Shown here in pieces: positions 19,754 through 27,821 of a stretch of 41,200 nt of DNA. The translations under genes were made by a program, and so were the position numbers. The notes under the pieces were generated by a model. It had not been told where the DNA came from. It did no database searches and was given only the letters and a program-made list of their open reading frames with translations. The stretch's first letter is position 1, and every line of letters begins with the position of its first letter. The stretch comes from Desulfosarcina cetonica JCM 12296 (GTDB taxonomy: Bacteria > Desulfobacterota > Desulfobacteria > Desulfobacterales > Desulfosarcinaceae): assembly GCF_001311845.1 (NCBI RefSeq), contig NZ_BBCC01000037.1, positions 1 to 41,200 of the forward strand, written 5' to 3'.

Positions 19754-21114
19754 TCAGCTCTCGTCCCACCCATAGCGTTTGAGCTTGCGCCATAGGGAGA
19801 CCCGGTCGATCCCCATGATCTTGGCCGCTTGGGTCTTGTTCCCGTCGGTTTTTTGCAGCACCCATTCGATGTAGTGTTTTTCCTGCTCTTCCATGGTCGG
19901 TATGGCATCGCCGGAACTGCGGTAGGTCTCGATGGTGAGGTTACACAGGTGATCGGGGAGCTGATCCACGCCGATCGTGGGCGTGGTGGCCAGGGCCACG
20001 GCCCGCTCGATGACGTTTTCCAGCTCGCGGACGTTGCCCGGCCAGCTGTAACCGCTCAACAGATCCATGACCTCGGCGTCGATGGCGTTGACCTCTTTTT
20101 TCATTTCGCCGGCGATGCGCACCAGGAAACGTTGGGCCAAAAGCGGAATATCCTCGCGTTGGGCCAGGGGAGGGATGTGAATGGTGATCACGTTGAGGCG
20201 GTAGTAAAGATCCTGGCGGAACTGCCCGGTGCGGGCGTCCTCATGCAGGTCACGGTGGGTCGCCGCCAGAAAGCGCACGTTCACCGGCACCGGATTGACG
20301 CCGCCCACGCGCATCAGCTCGCGTTCCTGCATGACCCGCAGCAGCTTGATCTGCATGGAAAAGGGCATGTCGCCAATCTCGTCCAGGAAGACGGTCCCGC
20401 CCTCGGCCACCTCCAGCAGGCCGGCGTGTTCGCGATCCGCGCCGGTAAAGGCGCCTTTTCGTGCCCGAACAGTTCGTTGGCCATCAACTCCTCGGTAAAT
20501 GAACCGCAGTTGAAGGCCACGAAGCGTTTGGATTGACGATTGCTGAGCAGGTGAATCGCCTTGGCCACGATTTCCTTGCCCGTGCCGCTTTCCCCCAATA
20601 TCAGGATATTGGTGTCCGAGGGGGCCACCTGCCGGATGGTGTCGCGAATTTTTTCCATCGCCTGGCTTTTGCCGATCAGCGCCGGCATGGGACGGCTGCG
20701 CTGCAACTCTTCCCGCAGGCGCTCATTTTCCAACTGGAGTCGCCGTTTGATCAGCGCTTCCCGCACGATCTTGCGTACCTGGTCGATCTTGTAGGGCTTG
20801 GCGATACAGTAGAACGCGCCATCCTTCATGGACTTGACCGCGATATCGACCGTGGCGTAGCCGGTGATCAGGATGACCTCGACATGCGGCTGCAGCGCCC
20901 TGCATTTTTCCAGCACCTGGAGCCCGTCCACACGGCCCATCTTGAAATCGGTGAGGACCAGATCGAACGGTCGCTCCTTTAATAACCCAACGGCCTTCTC
21001 CCCACTCTCCACGCCGACGACCGCGTACCCCTCACGTTCCAGGATGTGCACCAGGTTCTTGCGTGCCAGATCCTCGTCCTCCACCACCAATAAGGTCTCT
21101 TGCTGCGTCGTCAT
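19754..21114 (-). CDS. Sigma-54-dependent response regulator (EBP1): receiver, AAA+, Fis-type HTH; apparent frameshift at GAFTGA
   Basis: About 453 residues. Receiver 1-120 with Asp56 (LVLTDFKM), Thr and Lys (AKPYK). AAA+ domain with Walker A GESGTGKE at 174-181, Walker [10 protein letters not shown] and Arg-finger region [11 protein letters not shown]-terminal [14 protein letters not shown] then [13 protein letters not shown]. The frame breaks at 20453-20455: HEKAPLPA becomes [14 protein letters not shown] when one G is restored on the coding strand, which is exactly the sigma-54-contact loop. ATG 21114 overlaps the stop of the upstream histidine kinase as ATGA, so that kinase is its likely partner. 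It is the best candidate activator of the paired sites at 15.5 and 23.8 kb. Confidence 0.9.
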
Positions 21115-22529
21115 GATGTTTCCGAAGCCTGTCGATTGGGCAGGCAGACGGCAAATGTCGTCCCTTCACCCGGGCGGCTGTCCACCGTGATCCTGCCTTT
21201 GTGTAGTTCGATGATGCCGTGGCTGATGGAAAGCCCCAAGCCCGAGCCCCGGCCATCGGTTTTGGTGGTGAAGAACGGATCGAAGATTTTGCCCTGCATC
21301 TCCTTTTCGATGCCGGATCCGGTGTCGGTGATCCGAAAGCAGAATTGATTTTCACCGTCGGGCGGTTCGGCGCTGATGGTCAGGCGGCCGCCGTCGGGCA
21401 TGGCCTGCGCCCCGTTTTGGATCAGATTGATCAGCACCTGCTGGATCCGCTGGGCATCCAGATCGACGCGGATCTGTTCGGCAATGTCCACCTCCAGGGT
21501 GATGTTGGCCGGCAAGTCACCCTTGAGCATCTTCAAGGTCTTGGAGACCAGTTCCTTGAATGCGGTGGGTTTGGGATTGAATGCGCCCCGACGGGAAAAT
21601 TCCAGCAGCGCCTTGACGATGTCCCTGGCCCGCTCGATCTGTTTTTCGGTCTCTTCCAGCAGTTCGCGCTTGAACGCCAGGTTGTCGTCCTCCAATTCTT
21701 CGAGGAGGATCTGAACCGAGGTGGAGATATTGTTGAGCGGATTGTTCAGTTCGTGGGCGACACCGGAGGTCAGCGTCCCCAGGGACGCCAGCTTTTCACT
21801 TTGCACCAGCTGTTCGTTGCGCCGGTTCAACTCCTGGATCATGTGGTTCAGGCTGGTAATCAGGGATTCGAAAACATCCCCGCTGGCAATGGCCGGGATG
21901 CCGGCATAGGTTCCCGAGGCGATCTTGTCGATGGCCGTTTCGATGGATTTCAAAGGTGTGTTGATGTTGAAGTACATGAACACGGCGATGCCGAAGGTCA
22001 CCACGAAGATCGCCGCCAGGGCAATATAAAGATAGTAGCCGGATTCGTGGACCAACTGGATGACCTGCCGCCGCTCCTGACTGAGCATGGACTCGAAGTC
22101 ATCGGTCATAATGCGGCCCAGGTCGCGGATCCGATCATTGGGCGGCTCAGAGGCGCTCTCGTTGCCCGGGGAGGGCGTGAGGGCCTCAAGCGCACCCAGG
22201 TAATCCAAGAGGGCCTGGTGTTTCGCTTTCAGATCGCGTTCCGCGGTGTAGCGCCCGTGGACGGAGATAATCTCCTTGAGGCGGGCTTCGGCCAGTTTGA
22301 TATAGTCAATGGAATGGGCCAGGTCTTCGGTGTTGTGAAAGAGAAAAAAGTTTTTCTCATACCGCCGGGCCTCGAGGATCATGTTGAACGCGTGATCCTT
22401 TTTCTCGATGATCTGCAGCTTCTCGGTGAGCAGCTGATATTTATAATAGTTGAGAAACCAGATCAGGGTGCTGGCCAGAATGAAGAGGGCGAAGCTGATG
22501 GTGATTTTTTTGCGGATACCGATTGTCAT
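21111..22529 (-). CDS. Membrane sensor histidine kinase, cognate to EBP1
   Basis: 472 residues. TM1 at about 10-28, an extracytoplasmic helical region (about 30-160; many charged helices, MCP-4HB-like), TM2 at about 165-187, then a HAMP-like segment. HisKA has His259 (SGVAHELNNPL). HATPase has N-box INLIQNGAQAM, G1 DTGSGI, the F-box FDPFFTTK and G2 GSGLGLSI. Transmitter structure is complete, so it should autophosphorylate. Its stop overlaps the EBP1 start by 4 bp. The kinase-like gene ends 142 bp upstream on the same strand, so the three may form one operon from the sigma-54 promoter at 23717. The ligand is unknown. Confidence 0.9.
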   Translation of the reverse strand: MTIGIRKKITISFALFILASTLIWFLNYYKYQLLTEKLQIIEKKDHAFNMILEARRYEKNFFLFHNTEDLAHSIDYIKLAEARLKEIISVHGRYTAERDLKAKHQALLDYLGALEALTPSPGNESASEPPNDRIRDLGRIMTDDFESMLSQERRQVIQLVHESGYYLYIALAAIFVVTFGIAVFMYFNINTPLKSIETAIDKIASGTYAGIPAIASGDVFESLITSLNHMIQELNRRNEQLVQSEKLASLGTLTSGVAHELNNPLNNISTSVQILLEELEDDNLAFKRELLEETEKQIERARDIVKALLEFSRRGAFNPKPTAFKELVSKTLKMLKGDLPANITLEVDIAEQIRVDLDAQRIQQVLINLIQNGAQAMPDGGRLTISAEPPDGENQFCFRITDTGSGIEKEMQGKIFDPFFTTKTDGRGSGLGLSISHGIIELHKGRITVDSRPGEGTTFAVCLPNRQASETS

Positions 22530-22671
22530 GGGACCTTCCCTGCGGATGGCTTTTCAGCGTTGAGGTTGTATAATCGGACGATGGAATCTGTCAACCGGTT
22601 GAAGCTGAAAGGGGCACAAGGCCATCCGCAAGGGGCTCTGGATATCCGCGGTCGGAAAGTCCGGATGCGCA

Positions 22672-23661
22672 TCATGGGGATGCGATGGTGCCCATCTGAT
22701 TGACCGCCCGGGCATGCTCGCGGGGTGCGTAGGTCAGCGACATATCGGGAAACTGGCCGGCCGCACGATCGTGAAGGCCCTGGCGGTATTGGGCGAAGTT
22801 CTGGAAAGCCATTTCCGTGGAGGGCTCGAACCGACAGCGTCGATAGATGTCGGCTTGAAAGAATTCGCTGCCGGGTCGGGTCTCCACCTGGCGAACACCA
22901 TCGATCTGGCGGACATGCTGCTCGAGTTTTCGGGTTAGCCGGTTCAGCCGGAGTACCGGCCGCTCGACCGTCAGCCGGACATGGCCGTTCTCGCTTGCGA
23001 CGGATACGGGGTAACCCTGCTTGCAGAGCTGTACCTGGATCTTGGCGGCCATTTGGAAGTCGGCCAGTCGATCCGGCGCGTCGTCCTGCGCCCGCATTTC
23101 AACCTGCACCAATTGCTCCAGAATCAGCCGGCCGGCCGCTTCACGATCCAAGCGGTCCGAAGGGACGACCACATCATAGGCGTCGGCGTCAAAGCGGTGG
23201 CCGTTGAACAGCTGCCGACACCATTTAAACTCGCGTCGATCCCGGCGATGGATAATTTTGCGGATCTGGCGTTCATTGGCCGGCGTGGTGTGAAGGGCCC
23301 GCTGCACACGGAAGCCTGGGTTGGCGGTGACCAGGACATTCATGAGCTGGGGAAGGGGACGGGGGCTCATCAGGCCCAGGACACCATGGAAAATGGTGGT
23401 TTCCTTTTCCAGCGCGTCCGCCAGGACCGCTTGGAGATAGGCCAGTGACCGTTCGGTGCCATGGGTCAATCGGCTCAACATGCCATCCGGCGCCTTGAGG
23501 AATCGCTCCAGCCGGCCGGCCGGAACGCCGAACCGCTGGCTGGCCATCTGGATCAGGTCGCGGTCGGTGAGGACGGGCCAGCCGGTACGGGAGGCAATCC
23601 AGTCAACAATTCGCTGCGTTCTGGTGAACACGTCCCCGTGGATGCATAGGTGTGTTGTCAT
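22672..23661 (-). CDS. Cytidylate-kinase-like protein with BON-like domain and degenerate P-loop (paralog 3)
   Basis: 329 residues from ATG 23661 (AGGAG 5 bp upstream). The fold pattern matches its paralogs (TGWPVLTDRDLIQMASQRF, SLAYLQAVLADALEKE, TTIFHGVLGL). However, the P-loop position reads HGDVFTRTQRIV, so the GK pair is lost. The BON-like part (IQVQLCKQGYPVSV, GHVRLTVERPV, GVRQVETRPG) leads to an ADIYRR segment shared with paralog 4 (TDVYRR). A unique tail of about 50 residues follows where paralog 4 has a receiver. It has a textbook sigma-54 promoter 45 nt upstream and precedes the histidine kinase/EBP1 pair. Probably regulatory and not catalytic (inference). Confidence 0.68.
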   Translation of the reverse strand: MTTHLCIHGDVFTRTQRIVDWIASRTGWPVLTDRDLIQMASQRFGVPAGRLERFLKAPDGMLSRLTHGTERSLAYLQAVLADALEKETTIFHGVLGLMSPRPLPQLMNVLVTANPGFRVQRALHTTPANERQIRKIIHRRDRREFKWCRQLFNGHRFDADAYDVVVPSDRLDREAAGRLILEQLVQVEMRAQDDAPDRLADFQMAAKIQVQLCKQGYPVSVASENGHVRLTVERPVLRLNRLTRKLEQHVRQIDGVRQVETRPGSEFFQADIYRRCRFEPSTEMAFQNFAQYRQGLHDRAAGQFPDMSLTYAPREHARAVNQMGTIASP

Positions 23662-23716
23662 GGCTGCTCCTTTGTTTGAGAATAACGAAAGGTGAGGATA
23701 TCGAATTCGGATACGC

Positions 23717-23732
23717 AGCAACGCTTGTGCCA
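23717..23732 (-). promoter_or_regulatory. Consensus sigma-54 promoter upstream of kinase-like paralog 3
   Basis: On the minus strand the sequence is TGGCAC-AAGCG-TTGCT, a full match to TGGCAC-N5-TTGC(A/T). The predicted transcription start near 23706 leaves a leader of about 45 nt before ATG 23661. Two palindromic activator sites lie 101 and 190 bp upstream of the -12 C. It would drive kinase-like paralog 3 and probably the histidine kinase and EBP1. Confidence 0.85.
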
Positions 23733-23811
23733 ACAAACCCATGATACCTGTAATGATTGGAAAATGATCCGGAATTGACCGTTGATGACGAAGGTGGGGG
23801 ATTGGATGAGC

Positions 23812-23826
23812 GTTACAATACGCAAC
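23812..23826. promoter_or_regulatory. Proximal upstream activator site, GTTAC-AATAC-GCAAC
   Basis: Same motif as at 15479 and 15567 with one mismatch (GTTAC for GTTGC). Its centre 23819 is 101 bp upstream of the -12 position of the promoter at 23717-23732. Confidence 0.62.
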
Positions 23827-23900
23827 GGGAATTGGCCGGATTTTGATTATTTATTAAAAAATCAATAGGATAAAAATAGTTGCAGATAAAACCAATCTCT

Positions 23901-23915
23901 GTTGCTATTTGCAAT
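23901..23915. promoter_or_regulatory. Distal upstream activator site, GTTGC-TATTT-GCAAT
   Basis: One outer-base mismatch to GTTGC-N5-GCAAC. Its centre 23908 is 89 bp from the proximal site and 190 bp from the -12 position, matching the geometry before the USP operon. Confidence 0.65.
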
Positions 23916-23929
23916 GCCTGCGTGGGTGG

Positions 23930-23981
23930 CCTGCGTCGTCGGCCTGTGTCGTCGGCCCGTGTCGTCGGCCCGTGTCGTCGG
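23930..23981. repeat. Four tandem 13-bp units, consensus CC(T/C)G(T/C)GTCGTCGG
   Basis: Units at 23930-23942, 23943-23955, 23956-23968 and 23969-23981. The last two are identical and the first two differ at one or two positions. The array begins 5 bp beyond the EBP2 stop codon (23987-23989) and lies in its 3' region, upstream of the distal activator site. GC-rich, not part of any recognised gene. Confidence 0.8.
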
Positions 23982-23986
23982 ATCGC

Positions 23987-25462
23987 TCAGGCCGGTGCCG
24001 GTGCATTTCCCTTGATCTGTTTCAGCTTGCGCCACAGGGCGGCGCGGCTGATGCCGAGAATCTCCGCGCTTTTCGACTTGTTTCCACCGGTGGCATCGAG
24101 CACCTCCAGGATGTAGCGATTTTCCAACTCGGCGAGGGTCAGCGGATTATTCGGCAGGGTGGATGCGTTGGCCGACGTCTTTACGAAACGTTCCGGCAGG
24201 TGCCGCTTCTCGATGGCCGGTCCATCAGCCAGGATCACCGCCCGTTCGATGATATGGGCCAGTTCGCTGACGTTTCCCGGGAAGGGGTAGGCTGAAAGCG
24301 TTTCGATGACGTCCGGGGCGATGGATTCGACCGGTTTTTTGAATTCTTCACCGAAGTGGCGCAGGTAAAAGCTGCACAGCAGGGGGATGTCGTCCTTTCT
24401 TTCGCGCAGGGGCGGGATGATAAAGTTGAAAAAGGTCAGTTGGGCGTGAAGCTCGGGGTCGAAGCGCTTGGTGGCGGTCCGTTCGGCCAGGTCGACCTCC
24501 GTTGCCGCCAGGATGCGCAGATCGGTCGGATGATCACGGCCGGTATCGGCCTTGGCGCGATCAATGGCGTCGATGATGCTCGTCAGCTGCGTCTGCATGG
24601 AGAGCGGCATGGCTTCCACCTGATCGAGAAAGAGGGTGCCCACCTGTTCGACGGCGAACATGCCGCTGCGGGACCGGATGGCGTCGTAGAGGTCGTTTTT
24701 GCCATAGCCGAGCAGTTGGCGTACAAATTGTTCGTTTTCCAGATTCTCGCAGTCGATGGTCAGGAAGCGCTGATGGCGATGGCGGCTGCGGCTGTGGATG
24801 TGGCGGGCGATGCGCTCCTTGCCGGTGCCATTCTCACCGGACAGCATCACCGGACAATCCAGCGGCGCCACCCGCTCGATATTTTTGCGCAGCTGCCGCA
24901 TGACAGCGGTTTCGCCGAAAATTCGCAGCGGTGCATCGCCCTCGGCAATACCGGTGGCCTTTGTCGTCGCATGCGTGCCGTAGCCGCCCTCGGAAAAATC
25001 CTGCGGCGCATGGATCTCGATTGAGCCGGCATCCATGGCGATGGATGGGCCCGTGTTGCCACCGGCGGCACCGGTTGGGCGGATGATTACCACTTTGCCA
25101 TCCGTGTTGAGGTTCTTGATGAACTGCCAGAAATCCCCCATCTCCTCTTTCTCGAAATAGAGCGTGTTGAGCGACTCCGTGGCCTGCCGCACCTTGTCAT
25201 TGCCATGGCCGGTGAGCAGGATGGTTTTCAATGAGGGCTTGATCTCCTTCAGCTTGGTGATGGTCACCAGGCCATTCAAATCCGGCATTTGCAGGTCGAC
25301 GATGGCCAGGTCGATGGGCGTCTTCATGGCGGTGTCGATGGCCGCCAGGCCACTGGTTGCCGTATGGGTCTCAAAACCTAGCATGGTCAGCCGCTGGGAG
25401 ATGGATTTAAGCAGTCGCTCTTCGTCGTCGACCAGCAGAACGCGTTTTGGCTGCGCAGTCAT
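23987..25462 (-). CDS. Degenerate sigma-54-type response regulator (EBP2) lacking GAFTGA and key ATPase residues
   Basis: 491 residues. Receiver 1-118 with Asp56 (AIVDLQMP) and Lys105; a Gly/Ala-rich linker (about 120-175); an AAA+-like domain; HTH at 459-482. Walker A is intact (GENGTGKE, 209-216). The sigma-54 contact loop reads KNDLYDA (255-261) instead of KGAFTGA, Walker B is FLDQ instead of FLDE, and the Arg-finger block reads FDPELHAQLT instead of the F-R-x-D-L-Y-Y-R-L-N form. The HTH SRAALWRKLKQIK is very close to that of EBP1. It is therefore unlikely to activate sigma-54 and may repress or compete for the same DNA sites (inference). No frame break is seen, so the changes look genuine. 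Confidence 0.85.
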   Translation of the reverse strand: MTAQPKRVLLVDDEERLLKSISQRLTMLGFETHTATSGLAAIDTAMKTPIDLAIVDLQMPDLNGLVTITKLKEIKPSLKTILLTGHGNDKVRQATESLNTLYFEKEEMGDFWQFIKNLNTDGKVVIIRPTGAAGGNTGPSIAMDAGSIEIHAPQDFSEGGYGTHATTKATGIAEGDAPLRIFGETAVMRQLRKNIERVAPLDCPVMLSGENGTGKERIARHIHSRSRHRHQRFLTIDCENLENEQFVRQLLGYGKNDLYDAIRSRSGMFAVEQVGTLFLDQVEAMPLSMQTQLTSIIDAIDRAKADTGRDHPTDLRILAATEVDLAERTATKRFDPELHAQLTFFNFIIPPLRERKDDIPLLCSFYLRHFGEEFKKPVESIAPDVIETLSAYPFPGNVSELAHIIERAVILADGPAIEKRHLPERFVKTSANASTLPNNPLTLAELENRYILEVLDATGGNKSKSAEILGISRAALWRKLKQIKGNAPAPA

Positions 25463-25510
25463 GTCTTTTCTGTATCTCCTACATGGATCTCCAATGGGAA
25501 TGATTCCGCA

Positions 25511-25526
25511 AGCAACGCCCGTGCTG
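25511..25526 (-). promoter_or_regulatory. Weak sigma-54-like element upstream of EBP2
   Basis: The minus strand reads CAGCAC-GGGCG-TTGCT. The -12 half and spacing are perfect, but the -24 GG is AG. The predicted start is near 25500, about 38 nt before ATG 25462. It is supported only by the two degenerate activator-like sites upstream and could be a relic. Confidence 0.35.
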
Positions 25527-25596
25527 GATCAATCGCGCCGTACCGGGCGGGCAGGCGGATGCCGACAAACGCAATGGACTATATCATAGATTAACA

Positions 25597-25699
25597 ATTG
25601 CCAGGAGTAAAGTGTTTACAAATTAAACTTTTTATTTTATAGAGACCGTATACTTTTCATTTTCGTGCAAGCTAATCCAAAATGGTTGCATAATGAAAC
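25597..25699. promoter_or_regulatory. Degenerate pair of activator-like sites upstream of EBP2
   Basis: ATTGC-CAGGA-GTAAA (25597-25611; 7 of 10 half-site bases match) and GTTGC-ATAAT-GAAAC (25685-25699; 9 of 10). Their centres are exactly 88 bp apart and lie 92 and 180 bp from the -12 position of the weak element at 25511. That is about one helical turn closer than in the two stronger copies. The second site overlaps the ATG of the divergent receiver gene. A separate GTAAA-GTG-TTTAC palindrome overlaps at 25607-25619. Confidence 0.35.
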
Positions 25700-26064
25700 A
25701 TTATGATCTATTAATCGTTGATGACGAGCAACGCTACGCCGACATGCTGGCCCGGCGGCTGGGGCTGCGCAACCTGACCTGCCAGGTCTGCTACGATGGC
25801 CGTTCCGCCATTGAGTGCCTCGCAGAGGCAGCCTTCGCGGTGATTATCCTCGACCTGCAGCTTCCCGATTTGTACGGCACGGAAGTGCTGGCCCAAATCA
25901 AGCAGCGTCGCCCCGACAATGTCGTCATTATTCTCACCGGGCATGGCACCGAGAAGGACAAGCAGGCCTGCCTGGCCGCGGGCGCGCATGCCTTTATGAA
26001 CAAACCCCTGGATATCGATCGGCTGTTGACCATTATGAACCGACTCAAGACGCGTTCGGCATGA
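25693..26064 (+). CDS. Single-domain response regulator (receiver only)
   Basis: 123 residues, a complete CheY-like receiver: Asp pair in IVDDEQR, phosphoacceptor in VIILDLQLPD, Thr in LTGHGTEKD, Lys in NKPLD. There is no output domain. Its stop TGA overlaps the ATG of the following histidine kinase (ATGA at 26061-26064), so the two are translationally coupled. It probably acts as a phosphotransfer or sequestering partner for the kinases next to it. Confidence 0.9.
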   Translation: MKHYDLLIVDDEQRYADMLARRLGLRNLTCQVCYDGRSAIECLAEAAFAVIILDLQLPDLYGTEVLAQIKQRRPDNVVIILTGHGTEKDKQACLAAGAHAFMNKPLDIDRLLTIMNRLKTRSA

Positions 26065-27821
26065 TACCCACAGCGAAAGACTTTCTTGGTGCCATCTGGC
26101 CGCCGTTCCGTCACAAGGACGACGCGCTTCTCACCCCCTATTACACCTTCCATGACTATCGGCAGATCTGGGGCATGGGCATCTTTATTCTCATGGCCGC
26201 CGCGCTTCTGCCGCTTCTCGTCATGACCCTCATCTATTACCAACTGACCGAGCAATCCATTGATCGTGAAGCCATTTTGCGCACCGAACGGGTGGCTTCG
26301 AATGCCCGTCGGGCGGTGACCTATTTCCTGGAAGAGCGTCTGGCGGCCCTGACCTTCACGGTGAATGAGATGGGCTATGACCGCCTGACCGACCCGGGAC
26401 GCCTGAAGGAGGTCCTGAGCAACCTCAAACTGGGGTTCGGTGGGCTTACCGATCTATCGGTGATTGCCGATGACGGCACCCAGGTGGCCTACGCCGGACC
26501 GTTCAATCTTGAGGGCAAGAACTACAGCACCCAGCCCTGGTTCATGGAGTGCAAGCAGAGCAGTGCCTGTGTGAGTGAAATCTATTTGGGTTACCGTGAC
26601 GTTCCGCACATGGTCGTGGCGGTCAAATCCCTGCGCGCGGATGGGCGTTTCTTCATCCTGAGGGCCACCCTCGAGACTGAACGCCTGATCCAGACGCTGG
26701 ATTCCTACCGGACCGGCGAGCATGCCGATATCTTTCTGGTCAATCATGCGGGGGTGCTTCAGACGCCTTCCAAATACTACACCGGGCCCGACCAGCGGTT
26801 GACCCTTGCCTTGCCACCGTATTCGGAACGAACCCAGTCCCTCGTGGCCAGCGATGCGGCCAAACGCGCGGTGGTCATCGGCTATGCCTACATCGACACC
26901 AAGATCGCGGCGACATCCTTCATCCTCATGGTGGTCAAGGAGCGCGCCGGCATGATGAAGGTCTGGCTGGACCTGCGCCATCAGATCAACTGGTTCCTGG
27001 CCGTCAGCGCCGTCATTATCACGGTGGTGATCATCCTGACCTCGACCTTCATGGTCAACAAGATCTTCCATGCCGACCGGGAAAAGGCCAAGACCATGAT
27101 GCTGGCCGAAAGCAACGCCCAGCTGGCCTCCATCGGTCAATTGGCCGCCGGGGTGGCCCACGAAATCAACAACCCCCTGGCCCTGATCAATGAGACCGCC
27201 GGATATATAAAGGACCTGTTCCTCATCGAGGATCGCTACAAGGATGATACGGAAATGGTCGAGCATATCGACTCGATCATCGAGGCGGTTGAGCGCTGCG
27301 GCACCATTACCCGACAACTGCTCGGATTCGCCCGTCATTTCGACGTTCAGGTCCAACCCATCAATCTGAAACGCATGGTCGACGATGTGGTCAATTTTCA
27401 CAAGAAAGAGGCGGAATACCGCAACATTTCCATCCATGTGGATATTCCCGAGAGCATTCCGCTGATTGAGACCGACCGCGGCAAACTGCAGCAGATTATC
27501 CTCAACCTGGTCAACAACGCCTTTCAAGCCATCAGCAACGGCTGTTTTCTGGATATCCGCGCCAAGATGGATGACGCCCAGCATGTGTGCCTGTTCATCC
27601 GGGACAATGGCTGCGGTATTTCAAAGGATCATCTCAACAAGATTTTTGAGCCCTTTTTCACCACCAAGAAGGAGGGCAAAGGCACCGGCCTCGGTCTTTC
27701 GATCACCTACGGTCTGGTTAAAAAACTGAGCGGCAACATCACCGTGGAGAGCCAGACGGGCGAGGGGACGACCTTTATGGTCCGGTTGCCCATTCGCATG
27801 GAGAAGGAAATCCCATCATGA
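26061..27821 (+). CDS. Membrane histidine kinase with periplasmic Cache-like sensor
   Basis: 586 residues. TM1 at about 38-60; an extracytoplasmic region 61-308 with double-Cache features (NLEGKNYSTQPWF, SEIYLGYRDVPHMVVAVKSL); TM2 at about 311-332; then HisKA with His367 (AAGVAHEINNPLAL). HATPase shows N-box LNLVNNAFQAI, G1 DNGCGIS, F-box FEPFFTTK and G2 GTGLGLSI. All catalytic motifs are present. It overlaps the flanking receiver genes by 4 bp on both sides (26061-26064 and 27818-27821), forming a tight receiver-kinase-receiver unit. dCache domains usually bind small organic ligands; the ligand here is unknown. Confidence 0.9.
   Translation: MIPTAKDFLGAIWPPFRHKDDALLTPYYTFHDYRQIWGMGIFILMAAALLPLLVMTLIYYQLTEQSIDREAILRTERVASNARRAVTYFLEERLAALTFTVNEMGYDRLTDPGRLKEVLSNLKLGFGGLTDLSVIADDGTQVAYAGPFNLEGKNYSTQPWFMECKQSSACVSEIYLGYRDVPHMVVAVKSLRADGRFFILRATLETERLIQTLDSYRTGEHADIFLVNHAGVLQTPSKYYTGPDQRLTLALPPYSERTQSLVASDAAKRAVVIGYAYIDTKIAATSFILMVVKERAGMMKVWLDLRHQINWFLAVSAVIITVVIILTSTFMVNKIFHADREKAKTMMLAESNAQLASIGQLAAGVAHEINNPLALINETAGYIKDLFLIEDRYKDDTEMVEHIDSIIEAVERCGTITRQLLGFARHFDVQVQPINLKRMVDDVVNFHKKEAEYRNISIHVDIPESIPLIETDRGKLQQIILNLVNNAFQAISNGCFLDIRAKMDDAQHVCLFIRDNGCGISKDHLNKIFEPFFTTKKEGKGTGLGLSITYGLVKKLSGNITVESQTGEGTTFMVRLPIRMEKEIPS

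Larger units (their letters stand above)
23662..23986. other. 325-bp regulatory gap between EBP2 and kinase-like paralog 3
   Basis: No gene is seen. It contains a sigma-54 promoter, two activator palindromes and a 13-bp tandem repeat, each listed on its own. A strongly AT-rich stretch (about 23843-23886) lies between the two palindromes and could favour DNA bending or integration-host-factor binding; no exact IHF site was confirmed. Confidence 0.65.
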
